This document shows, piece after piece, positions 1-16,179 of a stretch of DNA of 64,000 nt. Position numbers and translations under genes: made by a program. Positions within the stretch are counted from its first letter, which is position 1. Every line of letters begins with the position of its first letter. The stretch is taken from contig NW_026907680.1 in the NCBI RefSeq assembly GCF_028389875.1, positions 1,364,001 through 1,428,000 of the forward strand. The letters run 5' to 3'. The notes beneath the pieces are model-generated. The model was given only the letters and a program-made list of their open reading frames with translations, was not told the DNA's origin and did not search any database. The stretch comes from Rhea pennata (taxonomy: Eukaryota > Chordata > Aves > Rheiformes > Rheidae).

Positions 1-339
1 CCTCATCTCCACCTTGCTGCTCTCCTACTGCTCTGTAAAATGGATGTTACTTCTTCCCTTTTTCACACTATAGGTTTCTGTTTTCTTTTGGAATGCAAGC
101 CCTTCAGATAAGGAACTGTCGTCTTTTGCGACCGCACAGTGCTGCATAGCGTTTATGTTGTGTGGTTTAAGGGAGACAGCTAGTACTTCACTGGGATTGG
201 AAACAAACATTTGGAGTATTGGATAAGCTGTTAACTTTGTATAAATCTTAGTAAATTATCTTAGTAAGTTACCTTAGTAAAGAGTGAGACAAAAAAGCCA
301 GTTCCTCCTTGTAACATTGCATTTGTTAACGCCTTGTAA

Positions 340-4830
<4,491 letters not shown>

Positions 4831-5857
4831 CATCTCTAGCAGGACTGCAGCTCAGAAGAACGATCCTGCTTCTCCTACAAGACGAGCTGAGCAGCATCGT
4901 TTCACTTGTTGCCTTGAATATGGACTATGAAATGGGATAATTTAAACTCTGCTTTATGGACAGAGGGGAAATGTTTGTAATTTCTGTACAGTTTTGGGGA
5001 GGATACTCTGTAAAACGTTGTATTGTTTTTTACTGATGAAATGTATCTAAACAGGAACTCCAGGCGGGTCTTTTCTATTTGGCTCCTCACCTTAACAAGT
5101 CGTATTTAAACCCCCCTTGCTATTTCTGTTGCATTTACTCTTCAAGCACTCTAAAGAGCTTAACTGACCGCAGGGCTCAGCAATGAACCCGCGCTTGCCG
5201 CGTTTGAGGGTGGAATGCAGCAGCGCAGCTGGGACGTGTCTCCCGCAGTTGTACCCAGCCGCTCGCTGGCGAGCAGTCCCTTGAAAAGACAGTTACTGCA
5301 ACGCGGCCAACTGCCGGATTCACAAGATCCAAGAGATTCCAGACGGGCATAACAGGCGCCAAGTTAGCGCTTACACTGATTTTTGGTTAATTTAATTACA
5401 TGCGATCTGAAAGGACGTTGTCTTTTATCCCTGCTCATTGGAATAATTGGATTTTGTGACCTCTCTGGATGCTTCAGGTGTCTCCACCGCAGATATAAGG
5501 GAAAGAGAAAATTTTTTGACTTGCTGGTTTCAGTAGGTATTTTTAAAATAGATTTAAAACAAAACAAAATAACCATACCATTCAAATGTGACCATCTTAC
5601 GAGACAGAAGATGTTGTGGGTGATTGAGTACGACTAGAACGTTACCCTGCCTTTGCTTTTTAATTTTTTAAAAATTCTTTTATTTCTCACGTTAGCTTTT
5701 CTGCTAGCAGCTCCTTACTTTTAGGGCCTTGCAGACTGGCATGTGGCTTCAGCATCCCTGCATGAAACCAGAGTGGATACACCTGCGTTGGCTCATCCCA
5801 GGAACTTCAGGGAACACCCCGAAGTTCCTGCTGCCTTGCCAGAGCGTGCCCAGAAAT
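4831..5857 (+). other. TMEM209 3' UTR and downstream flank, left arm
   Basis: Follows the TAA at 4,828. The partner is 41,550-42,577. It is AT-rich with no second gene; short ORFs here are not conserved in any recognisable way. I see no clear AATAAA hexamer soon after the stop, so the 3' end is not placed. Confidence 0.6.
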
Positions 5858-6092
5858 GGCTTTTTTCTCTTTTTTTGCCCTGGGGGGCGAGTGGCCGCCG
5901 CCTGGCCAGAGCCTCTGGCTTCTCGGGAACGAGTCAAGCTCTGGGGCCGCCGGCCAAGCTGCGGTTCCCGTGGCAGTGACGGTCTCAAAGCTCGGGCAGC
6001 AGTGGAACGTCCCCGCTGCGGAACGACGCCTGCGCGAGCGTCTCACCACGCCCACACGTGCCGCCGTTCCCCTTCTGCGGAATTGGCTTTTG
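5858..6092. other. Isolated CpG-rich block downstream of TMEM209, left arm
   Basis: A short GC-rich, CpG-rich stretch between TMEM209 and the provirus, in otherwise AT-rich sequence. The partner is 41,312-41,535. Open frames exist on both strands but look like a by-product of composition. It may be the first exon or promoter of a neighbouring gene, or an orphan CpG island; the sequence does not decide. Confidence 0.5.
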
Positions 6093-6233
6093 GGGGAAAA
6101 CACTTGCCTTTGTTTCAAAGAGCAGGCCCTGCTTTTAAAGGGGGGGAAACCATTGCAAATTCAGGCAAATCAAAAAGGGCGTTAGAAGTTGATGTGGTTT
6201 ATTTTTTTAAACAGAGGGGTAAAACTGCAATAC

Positions 6234-6795
6234 TGTTGTCCCAAAATCTGGGTTCTGTTACCCGATGTGCAAGCAACCAATAGACACACAGGGTCGAGGT
6301 ATTTGTTTATTTCATTTCTGCGCAGAGATGGGGGCTAGGTGGTAAATCCACAAAGCTAGCACACCTCCTCCCCCTCCCATTCTTGATTTACACACGCTTT
6401 CCAGGGAGTATTTTATACAAATCTTTCTATTGGTTACAGTTTCGTTAACTCAGGTTAACGAGCAAAAGCTCTGCGTTTGCGCTTTCACATTCTTGTTAAT
6501 TAGCATAGGAAGAGAAGAAGATGCGGTAATATCATTATCATGTCATTTCCATCTCATTATTCATTTAGGGGTGTGAAATTTAGTATGTTAATAAGCCTTA
6601 ATGAACCTAAGGTCACTTCTGGGTTATTCTGCTGTTTTTGTCTCACCTACCCCTCACAATCTTCACAGCGCTGTGGTTTCATGAAGGTTATTTAGCCGGA
6701 ACTGGTTATCCTTTGCAGTACTGTTTTTCTCTCTCCCTTGTCCTTGAGTCTTGTTAACTATTTGCAAGGTTTTTTCTCACAGTATTTCTCTAGCA
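6234..6795 (-). repeat. 3' LTR, left-arm provirus
   Basis: 562 bases bounded by TG...CA (the outer end reads TGTTGTCCC on the plus strand). Nearly identical in order to 12,011-12,563. Shared landmarks are TTTCATTTCTGCGCAGAGA, CCTCCTCCCC and GTCATTTCCATCTCATTATTC. Confidence 0.9.
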
Positions 6796-6808
6796 ATTCC
6801 CCCCTCTG
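6796..6808 (-). other. Polypurine tract, left provirus
   Basis: Minus strand AGAGGGGGGAATT immediately upstream of the 3' LTR. Confidence 0.75.
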
Positions 6809-7243
6809 AGACTTGTTAATATCACTTATCTAGCAAGTCTCATTTAAACAACTTCAATTATTCTTACATGGATGTTAAGTTAATTCTAAGTATTTCCCAT
6901 GGCATGGGTAATCCAGGAGATTTGGGGAATAGAGAAGCAAATAGTAATATCTGAGTCACTTTTTCTGAAGGCCCAAATAAGCTACAAAATCAGGTTAGTT
7001 GTACCAATGAGCATGCATAACAAAGCTAACAATGTCCTCATTTTCCATCTTAACTCTATACCAAACAAATTAAATTAAACAAATCAATATCCTTGTAAAT
7101 CAGCTTTATCTATAATTAACAATACTATCAGAATGCAAAATAACACCTAATAACACTAAGAGCACTCTATTTCCATATAAAAGAGTTCAGTTTTCCAAGT
7201 GCAATTCATCACTTTTGTAACTTCTGTGTTCTTCTCTTGAGAG
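6809..7243 (-). other. Non-coding stretch between integrase and 3' LTR, left provirus
   Basis: About 435 AT-rich bases where env would be expected. No open frame and no envelope-like motif is seen. The partner at 40,800-41,240 is the same. Confidence 0.7.
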
Positions 7244-10110
7244 CTATCTTGTGGGTGTGGCAGTCCACGAGTCATTCAAAGGTGCCTTCTGTATTCGGGA
7301 ATAGTGGGTCCAGGAACTTATTCCCTCCACCTTTACTGCAGTAGGAGTTGTCAGAAGCACCAGGTAAGGTCCTTTCCACTTTTCTCTTAGTGGTTCTTCT
7401 TTCCATGTCCAAATATGAACTAGATGCCCAGGCTTGAAGTCATGCACAGGGGAGTCCAATGGAAGGGGGGTACGTTGATTAAGGTACCTATGTAAAGATG
7501 TTAGTACCCGAGACAAAGACAATAAATACTCTCTCAACATTTCTTCCCCTCTTACATGCCTTTGATCACTTCATCCCCCTATTTCATTAATTGGGTAAGG
7601 TTTCCCGTAAAGTATTTCAAAAGGGCTTACTCCCTTTTTTATTCTTGGGGTTATTCTTATTCTCATCAAGGCCATTGGTAATACATCTACCCATTTAAGA
7701 TGGGTTTCCTGACACAGTCTTGAAATATGTCTTTTAAGTGTTTGGTTCATTCTTTCTACCTTACCGCTAGACTGGGGTCTGCATGGAGTGTGTAATTCCC
7801 ATTTCATCTGTAAAAATCTGGATGTTCCTTGAACCACCTCTGAAATAAAATGAGGTCCATTATCTGAGGATATACCTTCGGGAATCCCAAATCGAGGAAT
7901 TTTCTCTTTTCGTAAAATTTTAATTACTTCTGTTTGCACGATTGGTGGAGCATGGGAAGACTTCTGGCCAACCAGAAAATGTATCTACCAAAACAAGTAA
8001 ATATTTAAACCGACCACATTTAGGCAATTCAGAGAAATCGATCTGCCAGTGTTCCCCTGGGGTTAATCCTCTTCTGAGATCTCCCATAGGTGGTTTCTTC
8101 TGAATTTTGGGATTAGTTGCACAACAGGTGGGGCATCTCCTTACAATAAGGTCAGCATTTGATAGCATCTTTGATCCCACAGCGTATCTTTTTTACGCTG
8201 CTTATCATAGCATCTGCTCCCATGTGAGTTTCTTCATGCAGTCTCTTGAGGAGCACTTCCATCATTTTGGCTGTAGTTAAAGCTTGTCCATTTGGGGTGA
8301 CCCACCACCCTTCAGCATTTTTTGTACATTTTAGCCTTTCTGCCAATTGATTTTCTTTGTCTGAATATTCAGGAGGTCTCATTTGCATTTTTCTACTGGG
8401 TAATAAAGCCCCAATCACCTATCCTGCTAGTGCTGCCTTTTCGGCTGCCATATCTCCTCTCCTTCTTGTGTCACTTCACTATTTCCCTTCTGGTGGGCTT
8501 TGCAATGCATTATAGCTACTTCTTTGGGTTCCATTATTGCTTGTAACAATCTTGCTTGTATTAATAAGATGGTGGCTGCTATAGCCCGGAGGCAGGACAG
8601 CCATCCTTTACTTACTTCGTCTAATTGTTTAGAAAGATACGCCACCGGTCTTTTCCAGCTCCCAAGCATTTGGGTTTAGCCATATCTGGGAGTCCCAGTG
8701 CGGGAGCTTCCATCAATTTCCTTTTTATTTCATCGAAACTAGCACGGCATGCTGGGGTCCACTCTAACCATTCTCCTGGACCCTTTAGGGCTGCATATAA
8801 ATTATCAGCCCAAAATTAGGGATCCATATACGGCAAAATCCTGCCATTCCCAAGAATCCCCTCAGCTGTCTTTTTGTGCGGGGTCCTGCAATTCGGCATA
8901 TAGCCTCTTTTCTTTCCACTCCTAGTGCACGTTGTCCTTTTGATATTTTAAATCCAAGATATTGGACTTCCTTCTTCGCAATCTGAGCCTTTTTCTTTGA
9001 AACACGATACCCGGCAAGTCCCAAAAAATTGAACAGACTCACTGTCGCCTCTAAACATATTTGCTCTGAATCCGCTCCACTCAAAATGTCATCCACATAC
9101 TGTAAAAGAGTGACATTTTTGTTACCTTCCTGCCATTGGGCTAGTTCTTTGGCCAAGATCTCACCAAACACGGTAGGGCTGTCCTTGAATCCTTGAGGAA
9201 GAACCGTCCAGCATAACTGCTCCATCCTCCTCGTAGTGGGACTTTCCCATTCAAAGGTGAAAATTGTCTGGCTTTGTTCCTCTATAGGAATACAGAAAAA
9301 AAGGCATCTTTTAAATCTAGCACTGTAAAACAACTGTTAGTCTCAGGCACCGAGGCTAAAAGAGTATATAGGTTTGCCACACTTGGATGGATATCTTTTG
9401 TTATTTGGTTCACTGCCCTCAGGTCCTGGACCAGTCGATATTCTTGGGAGTGCGGTTTCCTTACTGGCAGGATTGGTGTATTGAATTCAGACTGACACTC
9501 TCTAAGCAAGCCATATTGCAAGAAGGCATTAATTAGGGGTTCCAATCCTCTACGTGCTTCTAGCTTGATAGGGTACTGATGCACCCTAACTGGCTTCGCT
9601 CCTGGTTGCAGCTCTATTTTGACCGGAGTCGCGTTTTTTGCCTTGCCTGGCTTTGTTGAGGCCCAAACCAAGGGAATCACCGCATCCAATACACTTGAAG
9701 GGATACTTGCACTGTTATCGTCTGGAGCCGATCCCATCAAAAGGCAGATTTGTGCTCTCCATGCCGATTCTGGAGGGCTGTGGAGCTGCACGGAACTCTC
9801 AGAAAAGGTCACCTGCGCATTCAGTTTGCATAGTAAATCCCATCCTAATAAAGGGAGGGGACACTCTGGCATAGAGAGAAATTCATGAGTCAATTTAGTA
9901 CCTCCAGTCATGCACTCCATTGGTTGCAAAAATGGCCTCAAAGCTTTCCTTCCCGTAGCCCCAACAATGGTGGTAGCAGTCTTACTTAAGGGTCCTTTAC
10001 AAATAGTTATCAGTGAATGAGTGGCTCCACTATCTAATAAAAAATCTATAGTTTCTTTCCCCAGCTTTACTGGAACCAGGGGATCAGCTGAGGAAATTCT
10101 AAATTTCTCC
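7244..10110 (-). pseudogene. pol: pro-pol remnant, left provirus
   Basis: On the minus strand the order is an aspartic protease region (LDSGATHS at about 10,030), reverse transcriptase with the YVDD active-site motif (about 9,100), a connection segment ([11 protein letters not shown], about 8,640), a much shortened RNase H whose middle is missing (the connection runs within ~60 codons into HCKAHQKG), integrase zinc domain (HHCC, about 8,110-8,250), integrase core (DTFSGWPE and SSDNGPHF Asp residues, SSGKVERMN Glu) and a GPY-type C-terminus ending near 7,244. Several frameshifts and stops separate these blocks. Confidence 0.85.
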
Positions 10111-10121
10111 CCCGGTCCCCT

Positions 10122-11620
10122 TCATTCCATATGTGACTCCTCTAACATAATTAGGTTGGTGTTTGCTGGGCTCTGTAGCTTTGTTATCCTTCTTTGATTT
10201 GGACATTCATCTTTCCAGTGCCCTTCCTGTCTACAAACTGCACATTGATTTGGACCCAAAGTGGGTCTAGGGAGGCCTCCTCCTGGCCTCCCTCCCCTTC
10301 CACCTCTTCCTCCTCTGTTACCTCTCCTGCTTCCCCTGCCCCTGCCTTGGAATTCATTCCTCTGGACAGCTGCCAGGAGAGAAGCCTGCAGTTTCATTCG
10401 ATTTCTCTTGTTCTCTTTTCATCTCGATTATTCTGTACCTTATACGCTATTTCTATCAGCTGTGGAATAGACATTCCCCCAGCTCCATCTACCTTCTGCA
10501 GCTTCTTTCTAATATCCTGAGCTGACTGGCCAATAAAGAGCATATTAAACAGCCTTTGATTCGCTTCCTCATTTGGATCCAGGTCTGTCCATTTTCTGGC
10601 TCTTTCGCATAATCTTTCATAAAAGGCCGAGGGATTTTCTTCAGGCCCTTGCTTTACTTCATACAGTTTTGATGCGTTCTTTGGTTTCGGAACTCTGTAC
10701 CGAAACCCGTATAAGATTAGCTGTTGATACTGCCTCAATAGCTCCCTATCCCCACTCCTACTTGGATCCCACTCTGGATCCTTTCTGGTGCGTAAATAGA
10801 CCTCAGGATCCCCCTTTCTGTCCCTTCTCTCACCCTCTTCTTTTGCCTTAGCAATTACCAGCCTCCTTTCTTCTTCCGTCAGGAAAGCATTCAACAGCGC
10901 CTGCACATCTCCCCAGTTAGGATTATGAGTTATCATAATAGTCTCCAAAAGCTGATGCAGCTTCTCAGGATTTTCCCTATATGATCCAACAGAATGCTTC
11001 CAGTTTAGTAAATCCGAGGCTGTAAAAGGAACATGTACAAATACTGGCAGCCCTTCTGGTCCCACCGCTTGTCTCAAAGGAGCCTGTAGAACAGGTTGTT
11101 TCCGTCTCCTAGTTCAGCCAGAAATAGGGCTGGACTCTTGGCTTTCTAGCGGGGGGGCCGATGCTTCAACTGCAGTGGAATCGTTTCCACAAGAGGGGGG
11201 CACTGTCAGTAGTTGTACATCCTCCTGCTCCTCTCCATTCAGAATTTGTCTGTTAGCACAATACCCGCTCTCTTCCTTCTTTCCTACTGCAACCATTACA
11301 GATTCCTCCTTACTTATAAGTTCACAATCCCTCTGCATTTCTGCTTCCCTATATAGCGACACAAAAGCCTCCACATAGGGTATTTCATCCCACTTCCCCT
11401 TCTGGCAACAAAACAGCAGTAACTGTAATATAGTGTTATAGTTCAAGGTCCCATTTTTTGGCCATTGCTCATCACATTCCAGCTTATACATTGGCCACCA
11501 TTGATTACAACATCTTTTCTTTCTTTTTTTTGTCATCCGATCTCCTCCAAAAATATTCTAGTGTTTCAAAATACAACCCAAAGGGCTACAGGGAGGAATC
11601 GTGGATTGGCTTGATCCCAT
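10122..11620 (-). pseudogene. gag: gag remnant, left provirus
   Basis: Starts with an ATG at 11,620 whose product begins MGSSQS, a myristoylation-type N-terminus. An in-frame TAG falls after about 20 codons in both arms. Matrix-like sequence, a Pro-rich linker, a capsid region (motif PFTASDLLNWK) and one CCHC knuckle (C-x2-C-x4-H-x4-C, about 10,195-10,240) follow. This copy also has a TGA near 11,113 that the right-arm copy lacks, and a frame change near 10,394. The gene is non-functional as it stands. Confidence 0.85.
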
Positions 11621-11990
11621 GTTAATTACCGAGAAATACCAACCTTATTACTTAAAAATACCTTTTTTCCCGTACCTTTGTGCGCACTCCGCTCTGACCC
11701 CTCTGGTCAATTTAAGGCAACCTTTGCCGAGCGTCTACGTGCGACGTAATTCAACATAGTCTTCCACGTAAGTAAGTAAATTTGATACTCACCAATCCAA
11801 AGATTCACCCCCCTTTCGCCCTGGCACAAATATCTCTGGTCGGCGTTGCACCTTTGAGCCTCTTGTCATCCCAACTTCGGAGGGAGGTCAGAGGACTCCC
11901 CGATCAACAGGTCGGTGCATCCTGGAGCTCGATCCGATCCAGTCTGCTGTCGGGAACAGCAAGATGATCCGGGCAAGGCCTTCTGGCAAT

Positions 11991-12007
11991 TCCCATCTGG
12001 GTCGCCA
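11991..12007 (-). other. Retroviral primer-binding site, left provirus
   Basis: Minus strand TGGCGACCCAGATGGGA begins three bases past the 5' LTR end. The TGGCGAC start and GGTGGGA-like core (clearer in the right arm copy) resemble a tRNA-Arg type site; the tRNA assignment is tentative. Confidence 0.6.
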
Positions 12008-12010
12008 AAC

Positions 12011-12563
12011 TGTTGTCCCAAAATCTGGGTTCTGTTACCCGGTGTGCAAGCAACCAATAGACACAAAGGGTCGAGATATTTGTTGATTTCATTTCTGCGC
12101 AGAGATGGGGGCTAGGTGGTAAATCCACAGAGCTAGCACACCTCCTCCCCCTCTCATTCTTTGTTTATACACGCTTTTCAAAGAGTACTTCATGCAAGTT
12201 TTCCTATTGGTTACAGTTTCGTTAACTCAGGTAATTGCTCTGCGCTTGCGCTTTCACATTCTTGTTAATTAGCATAGGAAGTGAAGAAGAGGCGGTAACA
12301 TCATTATCATGTCATTTCCATCTCATTATTCATTTAGGGGTGTGAAGTTCAATATGTTAATAAGCCTTAATGAACCTGAGGTCACTTCTGGGTTATTCTG
12401 CTGTGTTTTTCTTATCTACCCCTCGCAATCTTCAAAGCGTTGTGGTTTCATCAAGGTTACTTAGCCGGAGCTCGTTATCCTTTGCAGTACTGTTTTTCTC
12501 TCCCCCGTGTCCTTGAGTTTTGTTAACTATTTGCAAGGTTTTCCCCACAGTATTTCTCTAACA
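12011..12563 (-). repeat. 5' LTR, left-arm provirus
   Basis: 553 bases, bounded by TGTTAGAGAAA and ending GGGACAACA on the minus strand. Differs from the 3' LTR by many substitutions and a short deletion (loss of a GTTAACGAGCAAAAG-like stretch), so the insertion is not recent. Confidence 0.9.
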
Positions 12564-13261
12564 CCAACACCCCTGCTGATTCCTCAGGCTGGTTGTGTCC
12601 CGCCAGGCACTAACAGCAGCCTTGTGGCCACTGGTGGCCTCTCAGGTCTTGAGGCCCAAGTGAGCTCACTAGCAGAAGCAGCAGCAAGGTTCCTCCTCCT
12701 GGCTTCCAGGTGGGTGGGGCTGGAATCACCTCCCTGTCAGCACTGACACCATTTTCCTGCTGCGAGGCTTCCAGGTGCAAGGCACAAGTGCCCTCACACT
12801 CAGCATCAAAGCCTTGTGCCCGCCAGTGGCCATTCTGGGCTGCACTACAGGGTTTTCCAGTGCATGAGGACTGAAGTAGGGGACACAGAACAGATCCAGG
12901 AGCAATGTGCTCAGTGCTAAGAGAACGCTGAAAATGCTACATGTCTGTAGCCGGAAGAGAATGGAAGGGAGCAGAGGGACTGCTTTGGCTAAAAGGCAGC
13001 GCCTGACTGGAGCAAGACCACACATGTGCTTCCATACAAAATACTTAGGCAGCTCCATCAAGCTGCAGAAGAAAAATTAGCCAGTTGGTTACTCACATGA
13101 GAAGGGACATGGACTTTACGGTGCCAGACAAGCTCCGTATCCCTGCCGGCTTGTTAGAGGGAAGTGCAGTGTGCCTGGCAGTTTTTGAATACCCTTGGAG
13201 TTTAGGTTCAGCCTGCAGTAAGGATTTCTCACAGCCAGACCATTTAGTGGGAAACCATTAC
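12564..13261 (-). other. Exon-like open block, left arm (unassigned gene)
   Basis: Partner of 34,802-35,499. A 111-codon open frame at 12,726-13,061 (minus strand, MELPKYFVWKH...) has the same length in both arms and directly follows a good acceptor (TTTCTTCTGCAG). I do not recognise the product. It may be the 3' exon of the same transcript as 13,262-13,442. Confidence 0.35.
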
Positions 13262-13442
13262 CGTGCTGTGTAAAGGAAATATTTTTCACCAGCATTGCAT
13301 AGTATTTTGTGCCGGTCACATCCTTTCTGCTCAGAATATCACAATGGCTCTGTATTGCCCTAGAAAGTGGCATTTGCTGAAGATCCTTCAGAAGACCCCT
13401 CATTCTGGAGGCCAACACATGTACTTCCAACTTCACCTGCAC
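13262..13442 (-). CDS. Putative internal exon of an unrecognised gene, left arm
   Basis: 181 bases between a strong acceptor (pyrimidine tract, CTCTCCCAG) and a donor (G|GTAATGG). The frame reads through with VQVKLEVHVLAS and LLKDLQQMPLSRAIQ. Against the right arm the only length change is exactly two codons, which suggests past coding constraint. I cannot name the gene or find its other exons with certainty. Confidence 0.45.
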
Positions 13443-13671
13443 CTGGGAGAGGGGAAAAAAAATCCAGTGTTAGTATTTCAGCACACGTAGCCCAAAGCGT
13501 TTGTGGAAATAAATAGTACATGGGACTGGCGATTGCAAAAATGTAGAGAGATGTAAAGCCTTCAGAGGAAATCAGAATGAAAGGGGCCCACACAGAGGAA
13601 GACATTTGATTTTTTGTGTTTGATTATCACTCAACATGCTCTTGAAAGAGAGTGAAGGAAATTCCACTGGA

Positions 13672-13984
13672 TATCCTCGTCAAAGGGATGGGGCCGAACT
13701 CTTTTCACTAGTGCCATGCAACAGGACAAGAGGCAACGGGCACAAACTGAACCAGTGGAAGCTCCGCCTCAATATGAGGAGGAATTTCTTTCCTGTGAGA
13801 GTGACCGAGCACTGGGAGAGGTTTCCCAGAGACATTGTAGAGTCTCCTCCTCTGGAGAGATTCAGACCCTGCCCGGATGCAACCCTGTCTAACATGGTCG
13901 AGGTGACCCTGCCTGAGCAGGGAGGTTGGACTAGATGATCCCCTGAGGTCCCTTCCAACCTTACCCATTCTGTGATTCTGTGAT
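13672..13984 (+). mobile_element. CR1 LINE 3' end, left arm
   Basis: A typical avian CR1 tail: the blocks ending GAGTGACCGAGCACTGGGAG, GGTTGGACTAGATGATC and CCTTCCAACC, then the terminal ATTCTGTG octamer repeats at about 13,970-13,984. Truncated at its 5' end, with no ORF. Confidence 0.92.
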
Positions 13985-15640
13985 ATGCCCCACACGTTTT
14001 CAGAAAACCCACCGACCATATCTACTTACACCATTGGCCAACCTGGACTCCTGCAGGTCTCTCTGTCTCCAAGCATCCCATCTTCCTTCACAGCTCAGAA
14101 AGGCAGTTTTATGGAGGACAAATCTTTTAGCCGCTTTCTGCTGAGCCTTCTCGATGGAGATGTATATGCATACACAAACACACACACACGGGTACCACTT
14201 GCCCTGTCGAAACTTCCTTTTTTCCAGGGAAGCTCCTCTACAGGACTATGTAAACCAACCAAGAAGACCCTCACTGTCTTCCTGCATCGAGCACAATCAG
14301 ATAAAGTCTCAAAAGCCAATAAATGACACTGCTCCCAGTCAGCACAGGATGACATTCAAAAATGCTAGTGTTAGGCAATAGGTTTGTGGACACGCCAGCA
14401 AGTGTTGAAAGCTGTAGAGAAACAAATCACAGTGCTGGGTGAGGAAAAGATCCTGGAGCAAAAAGGACCTCTCTGATGATCTCCGTGCTTTGAAATAGGT
14501 CCTGTCACAAAGCAGGGACTGCAGAGGAACCAGTTTGCCCTCCTCCCCCGCCCATACCTTTCCTTTGTCAGAGCCTGGGAAGCACACTGCATACACGAGT
14601 GGAAGGCCCATATCTCCAGTGGATCTGAGGAGCTTTCCTTCTCTGACAATACCTATGCAGACTCTTCCTGGGCCCTTCTGCGAATGGAGCCATTAGGAGC
14701 CACAGTCATCTCAGTGTGGCCGGGGACACTGGTGGGGAGTTCTTGTTTTCTTCTTGAAATTGTATGAGTAAAGAGAAAAGCAAGAACTCAGTCCCTCCAG
14801 GAGAGCTCCTGCTGAAGGTGGCAGCCCAGCATGCCAAGAGGCCCGCTTGCGTTCTGAGGACATACTTGAAGACCAGGCTGAGAAATTGTGGGCTTTCGCT
14901 GAGGACTTTGGCTCCCCAGTATGACTTAAGGCCTTTGTGATGAGTTCCCGTGCCCTTTTCCGATCCAAATCATGCTCCATACGTGCCCCATACAGGCAGC
15001 TGACTCTCTGCTGTGACAAACAAGGTCTGGAGGAAAAAGCCAGCCCAAGATGTCTTTCTGCCTTGCTTGCTTCTGGTAGGGATCAATCTTTTCAAACAAA
15101 CCAAAACCAGAACCTCTCATTCCTCTCCATGTTATAGGCTCCCCAAATAAGAGCTACAGAAGGACCAAAGCACAGGGAATGGCTGGGCAATAAAGTGCCA
15201 GAGGGTATTTGCTGCAGGAGGAGTAAGGCCTCTTGGGGAGTAAATGACCACATCTGAACTTTGCATGCACCGGGGCAGGCTGTGAGCTAACAGCTCTTGG
15301 TCAGGAAGGAGAGGCAAGAGAGAGGTCGCTGAAAGCCGCATCTCCTTGCCCTGCAGAGGTGAGAAGAAGCCCAGCAGAAGTGCTTTGAAGAGGAAGAGAG
15401 AAGCCAAGCAAGGAGCCGCATCTGGCCCTGCCACAGGTTGACGGTGTGCTTTCAGCCCAAGGTGGGGGTGCGCTTCTAAAAGGACCAAGCAGGCAAAGGC
15501 TTTGTGTCTCCTGCCTCTGGCTGAGGAAGCTCCCAGGCCCCAGGCTGCTGGAAGAAGACCCTGTTGGGGCAATCAGTGCATTTTTGGCTGTTCTGCACCC
15601 ACTTGCTGCTGTTCCAGCCTGTGCTGAAACACCATGTGAC
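13985..15640 (-). other. Inner arm segment, left: exon-like fragments only
   Basis: Partner of 32,430-34,081. Candidate minus-strand exons are about 14,558-14,624 and the stretch containing EHDLDRKRARELITKALSHTG (about 14,920-14,985). No frame is long, and the two arms have different small indels here (for example ELITK against ELLITK). I cannot assign a gene. Confidence 0.4.
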
Positions 15641-16179
15641 TGGAGCCAGTGCTCTCTGCTCCTGCTCTGCAAAGCTGTTGGCCTAAGCCTCTTCACTCCC
15701 TCGGCATCCATGGCAAAGCCATCAAAAGACGCCAGCTTCGGATGAGATCAGTCTAATGCCTCGTGTTTCCCAGCACAGGAGCTCTGGCTTCCTCCGCTTG
15801 CTGCTTAGTTTGCAAGAGCAACCTCTTTTTGTCTCTCAGAGTCCTACCTTTGAAGGGCAGGCTTGTTCCATTTGTCTTCCCCTCAGGGATGGGAGGTGCA
15901 AGAGCAGAATCTGGCAGAAAATAGGACGCAAGCACAGAGCTGAGGAATGAGCCCAAAGACAGCAAAGGCCTCTTCTCCCACTGCGGGCTGCAGCTCTCGG
16001 AACCCTGGCCTCAAGTACTGCGTGAGCCGCAGTCTGCAAGCAGAACCTCCGTGTTTGTGGAGAAAATGGGCACAGGCATCTTGGATGTCTGCAGTCTTCT
16101 CCACGGGACTTGCCAGAGTTGATGTACTGCTATGAAGATGGTTAGAAGGCTGGGTCATCTCTCTAAGTAGGAAAGGCTG
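15641..16179. other. Unique junction between left arm and first CR1
   Basis: Belongs to neither arm nor spacer copy 2. Short open frames only; nothing recognised. Confidence 0.5.

Larger units (their letters stand above)
6234..12563 (-). mobile_element. Endogenous gammaretrovirus-like provirus, left arm, two LTRs, no env
   Basis: The order on the minus strand is 5' LTR (12,563-12,011), primer-binding site, gag, protease/RT/RNase H remnant, integrase, polypurine tract and 3' LTR (6,795-6,234). The single CCHC zinc knuckle, the capsid motif block and the GPY-type integrase C-terminus point to class I (gammaretrovirus-like). Integrase ends near 7,244 and only ~450 bases of non-coding sequence precede the 3' LTR, so there is no env. 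gag and pol carry stops and frameshifts. Flanking bases are ATAC on one side and CCAA on the other, so no target-site duplication is visible. Confidence 0.93.

Noticed and set aside
5729..6283. 184-codon plus-strand frame across the CpG-rich block
   Set aside because: Several frames on both strands are open here because of GC content, and the right-arm partner is broken differently.
13672..13984. 100-110 codon frames on both strands in the CR1 elements
   Set aside because: These are CR1 3' untranslated and terminal sequence, not genes.
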